Shown here: positions 11,540 through 23,170 of the stretch, piece after piece
How positions within the stretch are numbered: position 1 is the first letter of the stretch
Layout of the letters: every line of letters starts with the position of its first letter
Assembly (NCBI GenBank): GCA_029204225.1
Contig: MU833373.1
Coordinates: 1 to 57,215, forward strand
Direction: 5' to 3'
Length of the DNA: 57,215 nucleotides
Source of the DNA: Diphasiastrum complanatum
Lineage: Eukaryota; Streptophyta; Lycopodiopsida; Lycopodiales; Lycopodiaceae
Notes under the pieces: generated by a model
Databases searched by the model: none
The model's input: the letters and a program-made list of their open reading frames with translations, nothing else
What the model was told of the DNA's origin: nothing
Program-made: the position numbers and the translations under genes

Positions 11540-14500
11540 TTACTGTGGTCCTGCCCCAAGTATTTCTTCAGTGAGCTTGCTATCATTTCCAACCTTATAA
11601 TCCATAAAATTTTCAAAATTTTTCTTGAATAACCCAGCTAATTTATGCAATGTCTCAGTGTAGGCCTTATTGTCCGTCCACTGCAAGACTCAAAAGCCAT
11701 AATACCAGTTAGCAAAAGCCACATACAAAACTAGAAGAACAACATCATTTGAGAACAAAAAACTCCATTTGCTGTGAATGAACTGCAAAATCTTATCTTA
11801 CCCCTCGGCTAACTACCTGGAAAAATTAAGTGCTTCTCCTTTTGTTTTTTGCAACAATAAGTATGTTACTGATATTGATTGGTCATACAACTCATACCAT
11901 GCTTTCTGGATGAAGTATTTCAGATGGAACACCATCAACGCAATCAGGAATGTGCAGTCCGAAAATTGGAGTCTGTGTATAGTTGGTATTGAGCAGAGAA
12001 CCATTGTGGATGGCATCAATGATTTTTCTTGTATAGGATAATTTCATTCTTCTCCCAACACCATACCTATTTGCACAAATTACAGGGAATCAGAAGAGCA
12101 TTCTATGATTCCATATTACATACCATAACTGGAAAAACCGGATACAAACTATGAACCAATGTATGGACATATTTATGTCAAGAGAATAAATCAACTGTAC
12201 AGTAAAAGTTGATGCCATGCTTTTGTCAATCAAAATTCAGACCTGCCGCCAGACCATCCAGTGTTAACCAGCCAGGCAGAAGCTCCATGCTTTTTCATCT
12301 TCTCAGCCAGCATTGCTGCATACTTAGTTGGGTGAAGCATTATAAAAGCTGCTCCAAAACATGCAGAAAATGTCGCCTGTGGCTCTTTAATGCCATCCTC
12401 AGTTCCTGCAACCTATATAAAAGGTAATTGTCAGCAGTATGAGGTAATCAAAGCTTCTTACAGAAATCATTGTATCAAAACATGAAAATGATTACATCGT
12501 CAATATCCTAAGAAGATAAGACAGGGTAAAAGAGTTTTACCAAGGCAGTGTATCCACTGATGAAATGGTACATTGTTTGGGCCAATGTTAGTTTACTAAC
12601 AGGTGGTAGTACTCCAAAGGCATCACAAGCCAGTAAAATTATATTCTTCGGATGAGGTCCAACGCATGGAATTTTGACATTTGGAATATATTCAATTGGA
12701 TATGCCGCTCTAGTATTTTCTGTAGCAAGCAATTACAAAATTGAACAGTACACTAAAGGATGTTGTTGGCTAATGACGAAACTAAGTGGTACTGCCATGC
12801 TGTCACCAATAATTTAGATGGTAAAATAATTTTCAGACTTAACTAGTAAAGACATGCTTTCATTGGAATTTCAGAGTCCTTGTCCATAGCATCTTTTGAT
12901 GTTTCACGGCACAGCATACAGCAAATTTTTCAAGAAAAATCAATCACCATCTACATATGACCAAGCATGTATAAACATATCAAATTTTAGAAAGAAAGGA
13001 TTGTGAAGCCCCGCCATAAGCCATATATAAATTTCTCAAATGCACCCATGATCTTGTTTAATGCATAACAAAAAGCTACAAACAAGTTGATGAACCTACC
13101 AGTAACACCCTTGTCAGAGTAGTCAACTGCTCTTGTGTGCTCCTCAAAAACCACATTCTCCAAAACTGAGATGATACATGGTTAGCAGTCGGCAGCCCCA
13201 AATTGCCAGTACAATTTTATATGGTGGAGGTCTTATGAACAATCATTTGAAAGCAATCCACTAGGAAAACAGACTCAAGATTCCAAGCTCAGAAACGAAT
13301 GTTTTCAAAAGCTCGGCAAATCAATGCTAGTCTTAAAACATGCATGCTTAAAACATCTAAAAAGCATTTGATAGCATGTTAAGAAGGATCACCAGTTCCA
13401 AATTTAATGGCATTCCAAATGTCAGGCTCCTTGTCTCGAGATAAGTCTATGCACTTGGCATAGCAACCCCCCTCAATATTAGAGACACCATTCTCACCCC
13501 AGCAATGCTCATCATCACCAATCAAGTACCTGTTATGGTCTGTTGACAACGTTGTTTTCCCAGTCCCTAATTTCAACAGTAAAAGCTAGATCAAAATTTG
13601 TCGTACGACGACAATGATGAGCATTTATAGATTTACAAATCAGTAAATGACACAAAACGATCACATCTTCTCATCAAGGTACCTGATAATCCAAAAAATA
13701 AAGCCACATCCCCTTCTTTTCCCATATTGCAGCCTGAATGTAAAGAGAGTATCCCTCTTTTTGGCATGAAGTAGTGCATAACACTGAATAGACCCTTTTT
13801 CATTTCTCCAGCATATTGTGTTCCAAGAATCACCATCTCCCTTCTTTTCAGATTTAAATCTATGCTAGTTGAAGATGTCATGTAATGTGTGTAGCGATTA
13901 CAGGGGAACTGGCCAGCATTGTAGATAGTGAAGTCAGGAGTCCCGAAGTCCTCCAATTCTTCAGGAGTTGGGCGAATGCACCTGCCACATATACCTTATG
14001 ACCTGACGTCAGTCCAAAGAGCCTTAGATGATAAAGAGACGTTATGGTAAGTTTCTGCTTAACTTGGATGGCTGTTAACAAAGAGATTCATAACATGTGT
14101 GCAGGAAGTCAAGAACATGGAGGAACAACTCCTACAAAAGGTAACAGGAGATCTTTATTTACGCAATTTTCCGGCCATGGCTCAAAAGGACCGTGTGCCC
14201 GAATTCTGAGATACGTACATGTTGTACATGAAAAGTGAGTGATAGGCACGTGCAGATACAATTCTCACTTTTATACGATTCTCTGGATCCCAGTTCAGAA
14301 ACTGATCGTTCACGAAAACCTGGAAAGTAATGCTAACAGCATCAGAACAAAATTCTGACTTCCCACGAAACGATTCTTCACTATTTGCAATAGGCTAATC
14401 GTAGTGCATTTGTAACATTATTTGTCAAAGAGAGCATTAACATCTTTATAAATAAGAAAATTAAAGCACACGAAAAACCTTCTCTAGCGAATTGAGATAA

Positions 14501-15674
14501 TCAACAGCCCTTTCCCTGTTGATGAGGAATGTCTCCTCATCCATCTCAATGTTTGGCGAACCTCTGTCAACGCAATCAGGAAATACTTCAACGAAAAACT
14601 CAATAAGCAATCTTATTTAAATCTCAGATTTCAGACTTAACGACCGCACCACTGGATTATGTCAATGTCACGTTTAGCGTGGTGGCTCACCTTCCCCACC
14701 AAAGATCATAACCCGAAATCTCCTCCTTAACCACACGCTTGTCCTTAGGAGATCTACCTGTTTTTGCTCCCGAAAGTGTAGCGAGAGCTCCTGATGAGGT
14801 GATGTACGACCCTTTCTCATACTTGATAGCCTGCTCATAAAGCTCTGCAGCAAAATCATCCTTGTCTAAGAAGATCGAAATTCGGAGATATCTTATACCA
14901 GGGTGCAGGCAAGAAATTGCTGCTCAGAATAAGTGGCACCAGATGTTGAAAAGAAGATAGCATCTAACTTCTTCGTCATTTGACTTACCCGCGGGGGAAA
15001 GATTGTAAAGAACACAAGTGAGTTTTAAAGCACTGTCACTGATATTCACCGTTGGTGGAGCTACATAAGACGGAAGCTCCCTTCTCTGCTCAGGATCTCC
15101 TCTTATTACATGTGGGCCTCTTTCCCTTGTCAATGACGCTAGAGATGCGCTGCATAAAGTATCAAAATACACCACGTAGAAAAAACTAGTAAACAAATCT
15201 GCCAAAAAACATGCAAGCCGCCATTCGCGTCATAGCGTTTAACCTGCATTTTCGCGACTCACACCAATATTTAGTCACAACCTTGCAAGAGAGCATAATT
15301 CCAAAAAACTCCTGCCATGCATACTGATGAGCTTTCCACACAAGATTTAATCAACATGCGTTTCATGATGCGCTACAATACTACTCAATGTATCGCAAAG
15401 ATGAAGCGCACCTGATTGATTGCATCTGCTGCCTTTGCCTCTGCTCCTCCGACAAAGGAGAAAGCGCCGCTCCCTTCGGTGTATCTCTTGGTGTGGATGG
15501 AGCGGACCTTTTTTTCTGCAAAGAATGAAGCTCCTCAAGGGTCTGTGCTTTGATGGGAGGCACGCTGTCATCGATACATACGTTCCTGCTTGTCTTGGAG
15601 TGCGTGTTGATTTTTGAGAGTCCATTAGGGATGCTGTTGCCATTGGCAACGCCAACGTCCCTATTCTCATTCAT
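11540..15674 (-). CDS. PCK1: Phosphoenolpyruvate carboxykinase (ATP), 12 coding exons
   Basis: Catalyses oxaloacetate + ATP to PEP + ADP + CO2 in the cytosol, the committing step of gluconeogenesis. Exons, 5' to 3': 15674-15412, 15149-14989, 14844-14691, 14563-14479, 14319-14219, 13981-13683, 13566-13393, 13165-13100, 12719-12541, 12412-12243, 12066-11898, 11680-11540. All introns are GT-AG and all phases agree. They join to 1962 nt (653 codons plus TAA), close to the usual plant length. Key motifs: GRSPKDK (R172), [11 protein letters not shown] (Y311, K316/317), SLHSGCN (H336), P-loop [11 protein letters not shown] (352-362, K358), IGDDEHCW (D372/D373), [11 protein letters not shown] (R438) and SGGRYGVGRR near the C-terminus. 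The N-terminal extension ([18 protein letters not shown]) is typical of plant enzymes and carries Ser/Thr-Pro sites, a region reported to be phosphorylated in some species. An in-frame TGA lies 66 nt upstream of the ATG, supporting this start. No damage is seen. Confidence 0.96.
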
Positions 15675-16560
15675 TTTGGCTCGAGACTCGGAAGAGCTTC
15701 CTGCAAACGAGTTCCAGCCACGCTTACTAGGAACCGCGCGTTTTCAAACGGTAAGATGAACAAACTGATTAAGAGATCTGAGAGTAAAGCATCTCCAGTC
15801 TACAAAATGCTGAAAAAAGATGAAATCCATATAATCTGATAACGCGTGAACGCGATCTTCAGTTTCATGATCCATGAAAACCAAAAGAGCATACAAAAAT
15901 TCTACGAACATAATGTTGACGATCCTGGTATCTTAGTGATTCCAATAAATGTATGTCACACCAAAGCACAATTTCGACCAGCATCAATAGACAATCTTAC
16001 GCAGATCATCCTCTGAGGTTGTTTTACAACCAGCATCAATGAGTCAAATAATACACACACAATCCAAAACACATATGAAGATCATGTACAAAGAAAAGAA
16101 GAAAGTCAGAAGCGACTAAGATATATTACCTTCAATACTACCAAAAACTTTCTGCAAAACACAATTTCCTGAATAACCAAGTTGTCAAACAGCTTAAAAA
16201 AAACTACTCCACCTAACCAAAAAAAGCTCAGAACTCGCACATTGCTGCTTCAACTCGTATCAAATCCACCTAGAAACCTCACAGGAGCGGAGACGAGCAG
16301 AAGAACAAAACCAGCGCTGGTGGGTGAGAAGCAGCAAAGATCATTAAGAAGCTGCAGCACATGTACCGCAGTCACTATTGCGGTGTTAGTTTTTGATCGG
16401 GGTAAAAAATCACGGGTAAGACGCCATGCCTCGCGAGCCTCCCTTTCGGTTCGGAATCCAGGCCTGCAGCCGGATCCGTCAATTGAAAGGAGCCACGCTT
16501 GTGATGAGCAACCACTTTTCATGGCCTAGGCTTCACCTACCAAGCTCAAATATCACGCAA
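15675..16560 (-). promoter_or_regulatory. 5' flank / probable 5' UTR and promoter of PCK
   Basis: Upstream of the PCK start codon on the minus strand. The part at about 16250-16500 is noticeably more GC-rich than its surroundings, and both strands are open over about 90-115 codons there, which looks compositional. An AG-ended pyrimidine stretch just upstream of the ATG is compatible with a 5' UTR intron, but I cannot define one. No convincing TATA box could be fixed. Confidence 0.4.
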
Positions 16561-16566
16561 CGATCA

Positions 16567-16722
16567 GCCTATCAAAAATAAATATACAATATCTCTATTT
16601 TAAAAATCAAAACCAAAAACATATTATTTTAAGCTCTACAATCCGCCTATCAAAAACTTAGAGATACAATGTCTTTTAATTTTAAAAACAAATGAAAACA
16701 ATATTTATTTATGGTCTAGAGT
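16567..16722. repeat. Imperfect tandem duplication, 78-bp period
   Basis: GCCTATCAAAAA begins at 16567 and again at 16645. Each copy runs through an A/T-rich stretch with ATACAAT, TTTTAAAAA and a terminal CTCTA/GTCTA word. Two copies only, quite diverged. Confidence 0.6.
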
Positions 16723-18060
16723 CTAGTAGGGCAAATTGGGTTTTGGTCGGCGAGCTGAGTTCTCGTGATAATTTTGAAAACAAAGCCAAAAAGGCCTTAC
16801 AAGTGTCAAGTACTGCTCTTGAGGAAAAACGTGAACCTATTCATAAAAAAAAACATATACCTTCTTAGAAGTATGGGGCTTTCTTTATTAAATTGGCCTT
16901 TAAAAACTATTAGAACCACACTCACATGAATAAGCTTTATTTCTCAATGAAATGATTTGAAACTAGAAGATGCATTTAGTAAACTTATTGATACAATCTA
17001 AGTTGACTATGTCCTCGCTACTCTCATTGACTCCTCACTTAAATTTGCTTTGGAATCTATCTATCCTATGTGGTTGGTCTTGTGAAGCATATTTGTTAGA
17101 ATATTGATAAATGATCATTCTAATGACCTTCATTGATGATAAGCTTTATTTGATAATTTAATGTGATCTTCAAAAAGTATAGAATCACTAGTAAAAGTCA
17201 TTAGAAATATCATGGTTTTGTGAAGATGTTGAGCCAAAGGAACAATTTACTCGTGCCCAAAATGAGGCTTGCTTAGAAAAAATTCCAAGGACAAGTCACC
17301 ATCGTGTCTCTAATTATTGAGTTCAAAGAATCATTTGAAATTGATGTGGAGAGTAAAATCTCTTTATAAGCATGTAGATTAAATTTATACTATAAGCTTT
17401 TTAAGATTGGTAACTATTTTTTTTTTCAACAAATAGAAAAAACTTTGAGTCCCTATAATGGATGTTTATTTTGGCTCAAATTCTAAAAATTAGACAATGA
17501 CAATATTTATTTAAAGTTGGAACACAATTTTTGTTACGACTAGCAAGGCATTCAAGATTCTCAAATTACTCAAAGCTCAATAGACTTAAGGGGATAGTTG
17601 CAACTTGCAATGTCGTGGAAGGCCTTGTGACGGTGAGTGTGGCCTTATGGGGACAAACTTGTGAAAACCATGTCTCCATTAAGAGAAAAGGGAGTCATAA
17701 ATCACGATTATTGTGATTTGTGGGCCTTGCTTGTGAGACAAGTCCACTAACCATGTGTATATCATGGGAAATATGTCCCAACAAGTCAATGAATATGGAC
17801 AAGCTATTTTTATGAACCTGTATGTTCAATAGGGATGGGCCCTAGGCTCCACCAAATGATGGTCTTGGTCCAAAATATTCACTTCACAAATTTTTTGTGT
17901 AACAAAGGCCTATGAAAAGTATAACTAGAGTAGACATCAGTCTTATAAGAAGGGGTCCTATAACAAAGGCATGTCCCCTTAGTTAAAACTTGAATTAATA
18001 AAATTTGCAAGATTCGTTGGCACTGACAATGTTCCTAGTAAGAAATATTTGATTTTAATT
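16723..18060. other. AT-rich spacer, no gene seen
   Basis: No conserved coding frame, LTR termini or RNA gene recognised on either strand. Confidence 0.45.
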
Positions 18061-18234
18061 TTGCACTAGCATCATCATACCAAAAATATACATCCCAACC
18101 AATAATGAGAGCTCTAGAGCTCCAAACTTCAACCACCAGCAGTTGATTTGCACTAGCATCATTATGCCCAAAATGTAAATCCTTAATTAAGCCCAACCAA
18201 TAAGGACAGCTATAGGGTTCCAGACTTCAACATG
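18061..18234. repeat. Tandem duplication, 87-bp period
   Basis: TTGCACTAGCATCAT starts at 18061 and at 18148. Both copies contain CAACCAATAA, an AGAGCT or ACAGCT word, and CAAACTTCAACC or CAGACTTCAACA near the end. Moderately diverged. Confidence 0.7.
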
Positions 18235-18276
18235 TTAGCGTTCAAGCTTTAGCCTGTAATTGTCGTTCGCCTGATT

Positions 18277-18315
18277 TTTGGGCCCTATATTATTTTGCAT
18301 AATATAGGGCCCAAA
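18277..18315. repeat. Perfect 17-bp hairpin, 5-nt loop
   Basis: Left arm TTTGGGCCCTATATTAT (18277-18293), loop 18294-18298, right arm 18299-18315 exactly complementary. It lies 16 nt before the (GC)n(GA)n array. Could be the remnant tip of a foldback element; no flanking duplication identified. Confidence 0.85.
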
Positions 18316-18331
18316 GAATGTTTTTTGCCTA

Positions 18332-18579
<248 letters not shown>

Positions 18580-18650
18580 AGATGGCGCGAGAGAGAGCGA
18601 GGGAGAGAGGAGAGAGGAGAGAGGAGAGAGAATTATGGAATTTTTGTGAG

Positions 18651-19049
18651 TCAGGATGCTGTAATGCCAGTAGAGTTTTAATTCCTTCATTAAGGATTGT
18701 CACAATGCAACGCCTTGATGAATCCAGATCTCTACAATTATGCCACGAAGCTCTGCAAAAGCTCTGTGAAACATGCTTACTAGTTGTGCATGCACTGGCA
18801 GCTGAAAAGGAAAGATGCAAAGCATGGCATGATTGTAGGTTACAAAAGAAAGATCTTTGATTGGAAGATCTAGTCCTGATGTATAAAACCAAGGTGATCA
18901 AGGGAAAATTAAAATTCACAAGCGAAGGTCCTTATCGGATCAAAGAAATTCTTAATCATGGAGCCGTAAATTTGGAGAAGCTATATGGGACACCTTTCGA
19001 CACACCCATCAATGGTAGCCGGTTGCACAAGTACTGGCCATCGCAGTGA
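18651..19049 (+). pseudogene. Gypsy copy C: integrase C-terminus
   Basis: Homologous to 28265-28662 of gypsy A. It starts abruptly at TCAGGATGC, just after the GA array, and encodes the QDAVMPVEF-equivalent (after one frameshift), then LYNYATKLC-like, HDCRLQKKDL, a stop, DLVLMYKTKVIKGK and the GPYRIKEILNHGAVNLEKL chromodomain-less C-terminal module, ending WPSQ-stop at 19049. This tail normally contacts DNA in integration. Everything upstream of this point in the element is missing. Confidence 0.88.
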
Positions 19050-20194
19050 GACAGATCTAGGTTGGTGGTGACATGTTACGGAAAGTTTATCTGCTAGGCC
19101 ATCACAACTAGATCCAGGAATATCAAGCCAGATCAAGCTAGATCCATCAAGATTCAGCCAGATTTGGCAAGATCAAAGAAGATCCAACAAGATCCAAGAG
19201 AGATCCAGGTCTAGATAGGATCAAGAGGAAAGCATATCATCAGATTACACCAATAAGCCCCCCAATTTGTATATCAGAGACCTCAATCTCAGAAACCATG
19301 GCAAAATAAGGGCAAACTTCACCAAAACTGATGGATCTGCTACCAAATATCTATCAAAACTTCCAAAGAGTCACCAACAGTCAGATCTAATATGGATGTA
19401 ACAGATTACCAGTTTTAAAAAGTTAAAAATCAGAGAATCTCAAGATCTCATCAAAAAACACTCAAAAAGAGCACTTTTTTTATGATTTTTGGATATCTCC
19501 AGGGAGATAGCACTTGAAACTTGGGCATTCACTAGATCTGACCCAGATGCATCTATGAAAGTTACTGATAGAAAAACATCATTTATTAGTGTGTGCGAGG
19601 GTTCCAAGGAGCAAAATCTTTAGAACCCTCGCAGAGCATCAAGATCATCAAACCAACCTTTGCAAGGGGCATAAATGGAATCAGAGCAGTGAAATTAGAC
19701 TCTCTACATGGTCTGATCTTGAAAATCCAACCACGAGAGCAAGTTGTGCGAGCATTCACTTCCTGCGATGATTGAACCCTCGCAGAACCTTCGCAGGGCA
19801 GTCAAATCACCTCCTGAACTCTCGCAAACTTCTCTGAGGTCTTAGAATTTTGTGAAAAAGGTCCCTATCAAAATTTGGGTGGAACTGAACAAGGAAAAGT
19901 GGATTTCACCTAATACGCACTCTAAATTCCACTATATAAGGAATAAATTTGAGTCATTTGTCACCTTTCCTAGCAAAGCTCTGCTGAAATTTTGACCAAA
20001 TTTTTTGAGTTCTCCAAATGCAACCAAACTTCATGCAAGCCATCATCTGCATACTCTGAACCCAGATCTGTGTTTTGAACTACCGTTACTACCATCCAAT
20101 TCTCATTTTTCACTATTTTTCTCGTTCCCATCCCTTTTTTTACCAATTCCACCATTTTTCTTTCTTTTTAACCAACTTTAACTATCACTGCTAG
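19050..20194 (+). mobile_element. Gypsy LTR plus leader (5' LTR of A, 3' LTR of C)
   Basis: Sequence 19050-19905 is repeated after the integrase stop of gypsy A at 28663-29507, with indels (about 60 bp around 19195-19255 is absent from the second copy). A candidate TATA box (TATATAAG, 19933-19940) lies downstream. LTR start is probably at or near TGTTACGGAAAG (about 19073), but the shared post-integrase sequence hides the exact border. GATC-rich words (19100-19230) and CCTCGCAG words (19620-19830) recur. No tRNA-complementary PBS was found before the gag start at 20195. Confidence 0.7.
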
Positions 20195-20990
20195 CATGGC
20201 CTCCTCACCTTCTGACGACTTTGGCACCAAGCAGGTGATCGAGATACCATCGGCCACCCAGATTTGGCCCTTGTCTTTTGAAGCCTTGACTAAACCATAG
20301 CTTCATATTGTTGGCCCACTTCTTGAAGCAATGGAGTTCTACCTGGTGCTTTTTAGCTCTGACATCAACATGGGCCTCGCCCTTCATGCTTACACCACTT
20401 GGGATGCACAGAAGAAGTGTTTCCACTTTCTGTACCAGGGTATCATGTACAAGGTACGAATTAATGCGGACTCGATGGTCACTGTCGATATTATGTCCGG
20501 TGACTGCCAGCCCATCTCTCATCGTCAGGCAAAAGCCTTGATAATGCATGTCATATTCCAGACTTCATACGAAATTTCGATCCAAACTAACAACGTGTAC
20601 CTGATAGAGGCTATCACGGACCCAATAATTCAGGCGACTGTTAAACAACTTTTTGGTTGTTTCAACATTTCGCAAGGACAGAATCCAGTCCAAGCTGCTT
20701 AGTCAGATTGTGGAGTCCTTCTTGGGATTCCCTAGCCCCACAGCATGCCATATGACTGGCATGTCTTTCTCATCCATGAATTAACAATCTCCATCAAACC
20801 AAACAATCATGACCGTATCGTAGTGGGTCCCCTGCTGTGTAACTTTGTTTGTGCACTTCTTGAGGCGAAAGTGCGCGGCTTCCGCCGTTCTAGCCTTTTA
20901 TCATCCACTGTGCCACACACTAACTTGTATCTTCCATCCACTACATCCACATCAGCCCAACCTGTCAGAAATGGTGAACTCCTACAACTT
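20195..20990 (+). pseudogene. Gypsy A: N-terminal ORF / gag part 1
   Basis: ATG at 20195 opens MASSPSDDFGTKQVIEIPSA, stopped at about 20299 and reopening as MEFYLVLFSSDINMGLALHA through to a stop at 20700, then a further open block (PYDWHVFLIHELTISIKPNN, CNFVCALLEAKVRG) to about 20990. I do not recognise a domain, but position right after LTR and leader fits the start of Gag. Frame changes and stops make it nonfunctional. Confidence 0.5.
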
Positions 20991-21819
20991 TGTCACATCA
21001 CGAACAAGACACAAAGGTCGAACAATTCGCGACAGTCAATATGACTTTGACTTGAAACACAAATGAGAACAATTCATGACAGTCAACGTGTCTTTGACTC
21101 GAAGCACGAACGATTCGCGAATCAATCGCGAATCGCAAACACACCTCCAGGACCGCAAAGCCAAAAAAGGTATGCGAAACAAAAACTACGAAAAGAACGA
21201 AAGCAAACAGGAGATTACGAAACATACAAAGGAAAATCTTTTGCGCTGCCAGCTGGCAGCTCAACGGGCTTCATGCCCAGCTAAAATGAGTAGCAACGAC
21301 ACAAACTAACTAACTAGTTGATTAGCGTTAACTAGTGATGTGATTCTATGTTTAGCTATCTTGTAAACTCCACATAGTGGAGGTATAAACGATCCTCTCT
21401 GGATCATAAAAAAGAAGTGAATACAGAGATCTGTAAGAAACAGAGAGAGATGTAGCGAATAGAGTAAGAAAGAAAAGACACCATAGCTGTGCATGAACGT
21501 CTGCCAATGAGCAAAACACAACGAAAGAGTAGAATGTCATTCTGCCAACGAGCGTGACACTAACGAATTCACTCTAAACTAAAACTGATAATTCAGTCAC
21601 TCTATTTTTGTGCATCTTGTCTTGTGCTGTATATCATGATTGCTAGAATAGAATATGTTCTATGATGCGTAGTCGAGTGTCTGGGATCCTGTAAGGGCTT
21701 CCTCACAAAAGAAAATGAAAAGACAAAAAATTGTTCACGATAAAGAAGACGGAGTGAGGACGAACACGAATTAGTCCCATGCACGCACTCCCGCGACACA
21801 GCCTACAGTCACTGACACG
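20991..21819. other. Noncoding insert or decayed gag; 46-bp tandem repeat
   Basis: GAACAATTCGCGACAGTCAA at 21020 is repeated as GAACAATTCATGACAGTCAA at 21066, with matching GACTTGAAACAC/GACTCGAAGCAC tails. The rest has no recognisable domain. Possibly a separate insertion in the gag region of gypsy A. Confidence 0.45.
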
Positions 21820-23170
21820 ATGGCCAGCAAAAGAATGCATGGTGCTGCCCCCTCCTCCTCATCTCCACCTGCTACTAGATGTCGTACCACCACCATCACA
21901 CCAGTAACAGTTCCAGCTTCTACCACCGCCACTTCCTCTTCTGTACAGTCCCCTACCACTGTTTATGCTGTCGTTCCTCTTCCTTCTGTTCCACCCACAA
22001 CTGCTGCTTCTATTTCCATGCCCATCTCCTCTATAGATACTATTTCTCCCTCTGTTCCATCTTCTATCACCCCTTTCATCACTATCGCATCCTCCATTAC
22101 CCCTGTTTCCACCGCTGTCTCTCTCCAATTCAGTCCTGTTGATTCACAGTTGTCTCTGGACACCCTGATGTGATTGCAGGTCATAAATTTTTCACCGCCA
22201 CACTAGACCACTTCCTCTCCATCTTCTCCTTTAATCCTCCACACCACCCTATAGTTTCCCTCTATTCTCTCCATTCTCTCTTTTGGACAAATTGTCCCCA
22301 TTCATGTTTCCACTTCTGTTCCTCCCACACCACCCACTCCTCCATCGAAGGCTACCGAGGGTGACCAACCATTGCCTGGTGATGCATTTGTACATATTCC
22401 ATCACCAGACCGGGCAGATCCCACCGCCCCAGATGACAAGAGATCACCGAAGAACCTCATTGAAGACAACGACGACGGCATTGTACAGGTCGTCGAGGCC
22501 ACTACCACACAAACCCCTGCAAGCATCAATGTATCGGCTGCCGCAACGGACTTAACGACAGCCTACCAAGCCTTGGAAACATTCATCCAGAATGCGATAG
22601 CAGCCAGGGCCTCATTGGACAACCGGGTACTCCATTTGGCAACCAACAACATCCAGCTGCAAGTAGAAATCACAAAGCCGCAGCAAGAGCTGATGATTGC
22701 TCAACAACACGAACAAGACGGGCACCGGGAGATCACAAAGCTGCAGCAAAAGGAGGATGACCTCAACCAGTATATCTAGAGCCTCTCCAAAGCGCTAACA
22801 GATGCCTCCACCAAGGTGCAGGAGCTTCAATCTAAAGGTCGCAATGGGTTGGCCCCCTCCAGGCGCAACTCCAGATATATGAAGCTGGAAAATACGTGCC
22901 TGGGGGCGAAGGTGCAAGCCATGCAAAGTGAAAAACTTGTCTGGTTAGCTCAACCTACACCTGACTCAAGGCCACTATCTCAAGCAAAGATGAATCTCTT
23001 CAGGCGTCAGGTGCAGGTCTATAGTCAGACTCTGAACAACTACCAGATGGAGTTCGACAAATATCGAGTCAGCGCAACTCAAGAGCTCGCCTAGGCCAAA
23101 AAAGTCCTCAATGCTTCTCAACAACTTATGGAGAGGAAGACTCAACCAACCCTAGTGGTGATTCCAATGC
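21820..23170 (+). pseudogene. Gypsy A: Ser/Thr/Pro-rich and coiled-coil gag region
   Basis: Frame 21820-22173 encodes a Ser/Thr/Pro-rich segment starting MASKRMHGAAPSSSSPP. From 22372 a polar segment (HIPSPDRADPTAPDDKRS) leads into a long heptad-like helix (LDNRVLHLATNNIQLQVEI, then EQDGHREITKLQQKEDDL) interrupted by a stop at 22777 and continuing through VQAMQSEKLVWL and YQMEFDKYRVSATQELA to 23094. Coiled coils are common in Gag proteins. The MASK start could instead be the beginning of a different element's gag nested here. Confidence 0.5.

Noticed and set aside
16182-16529. 115- and 90-codon ORFs on opposite strands upstream of PCK
   Set aside because: Overlap each other, lack domains, and lie in a locally GC-rich stretch that is better explained as PCK 5' flank.
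21859-22142. His-rich and Gly/Arg-rich frames overlapping the Ser/Thr/Pro-rich segment
   Set aside because: Shadows of the same repetitive coding stretch in other frames.
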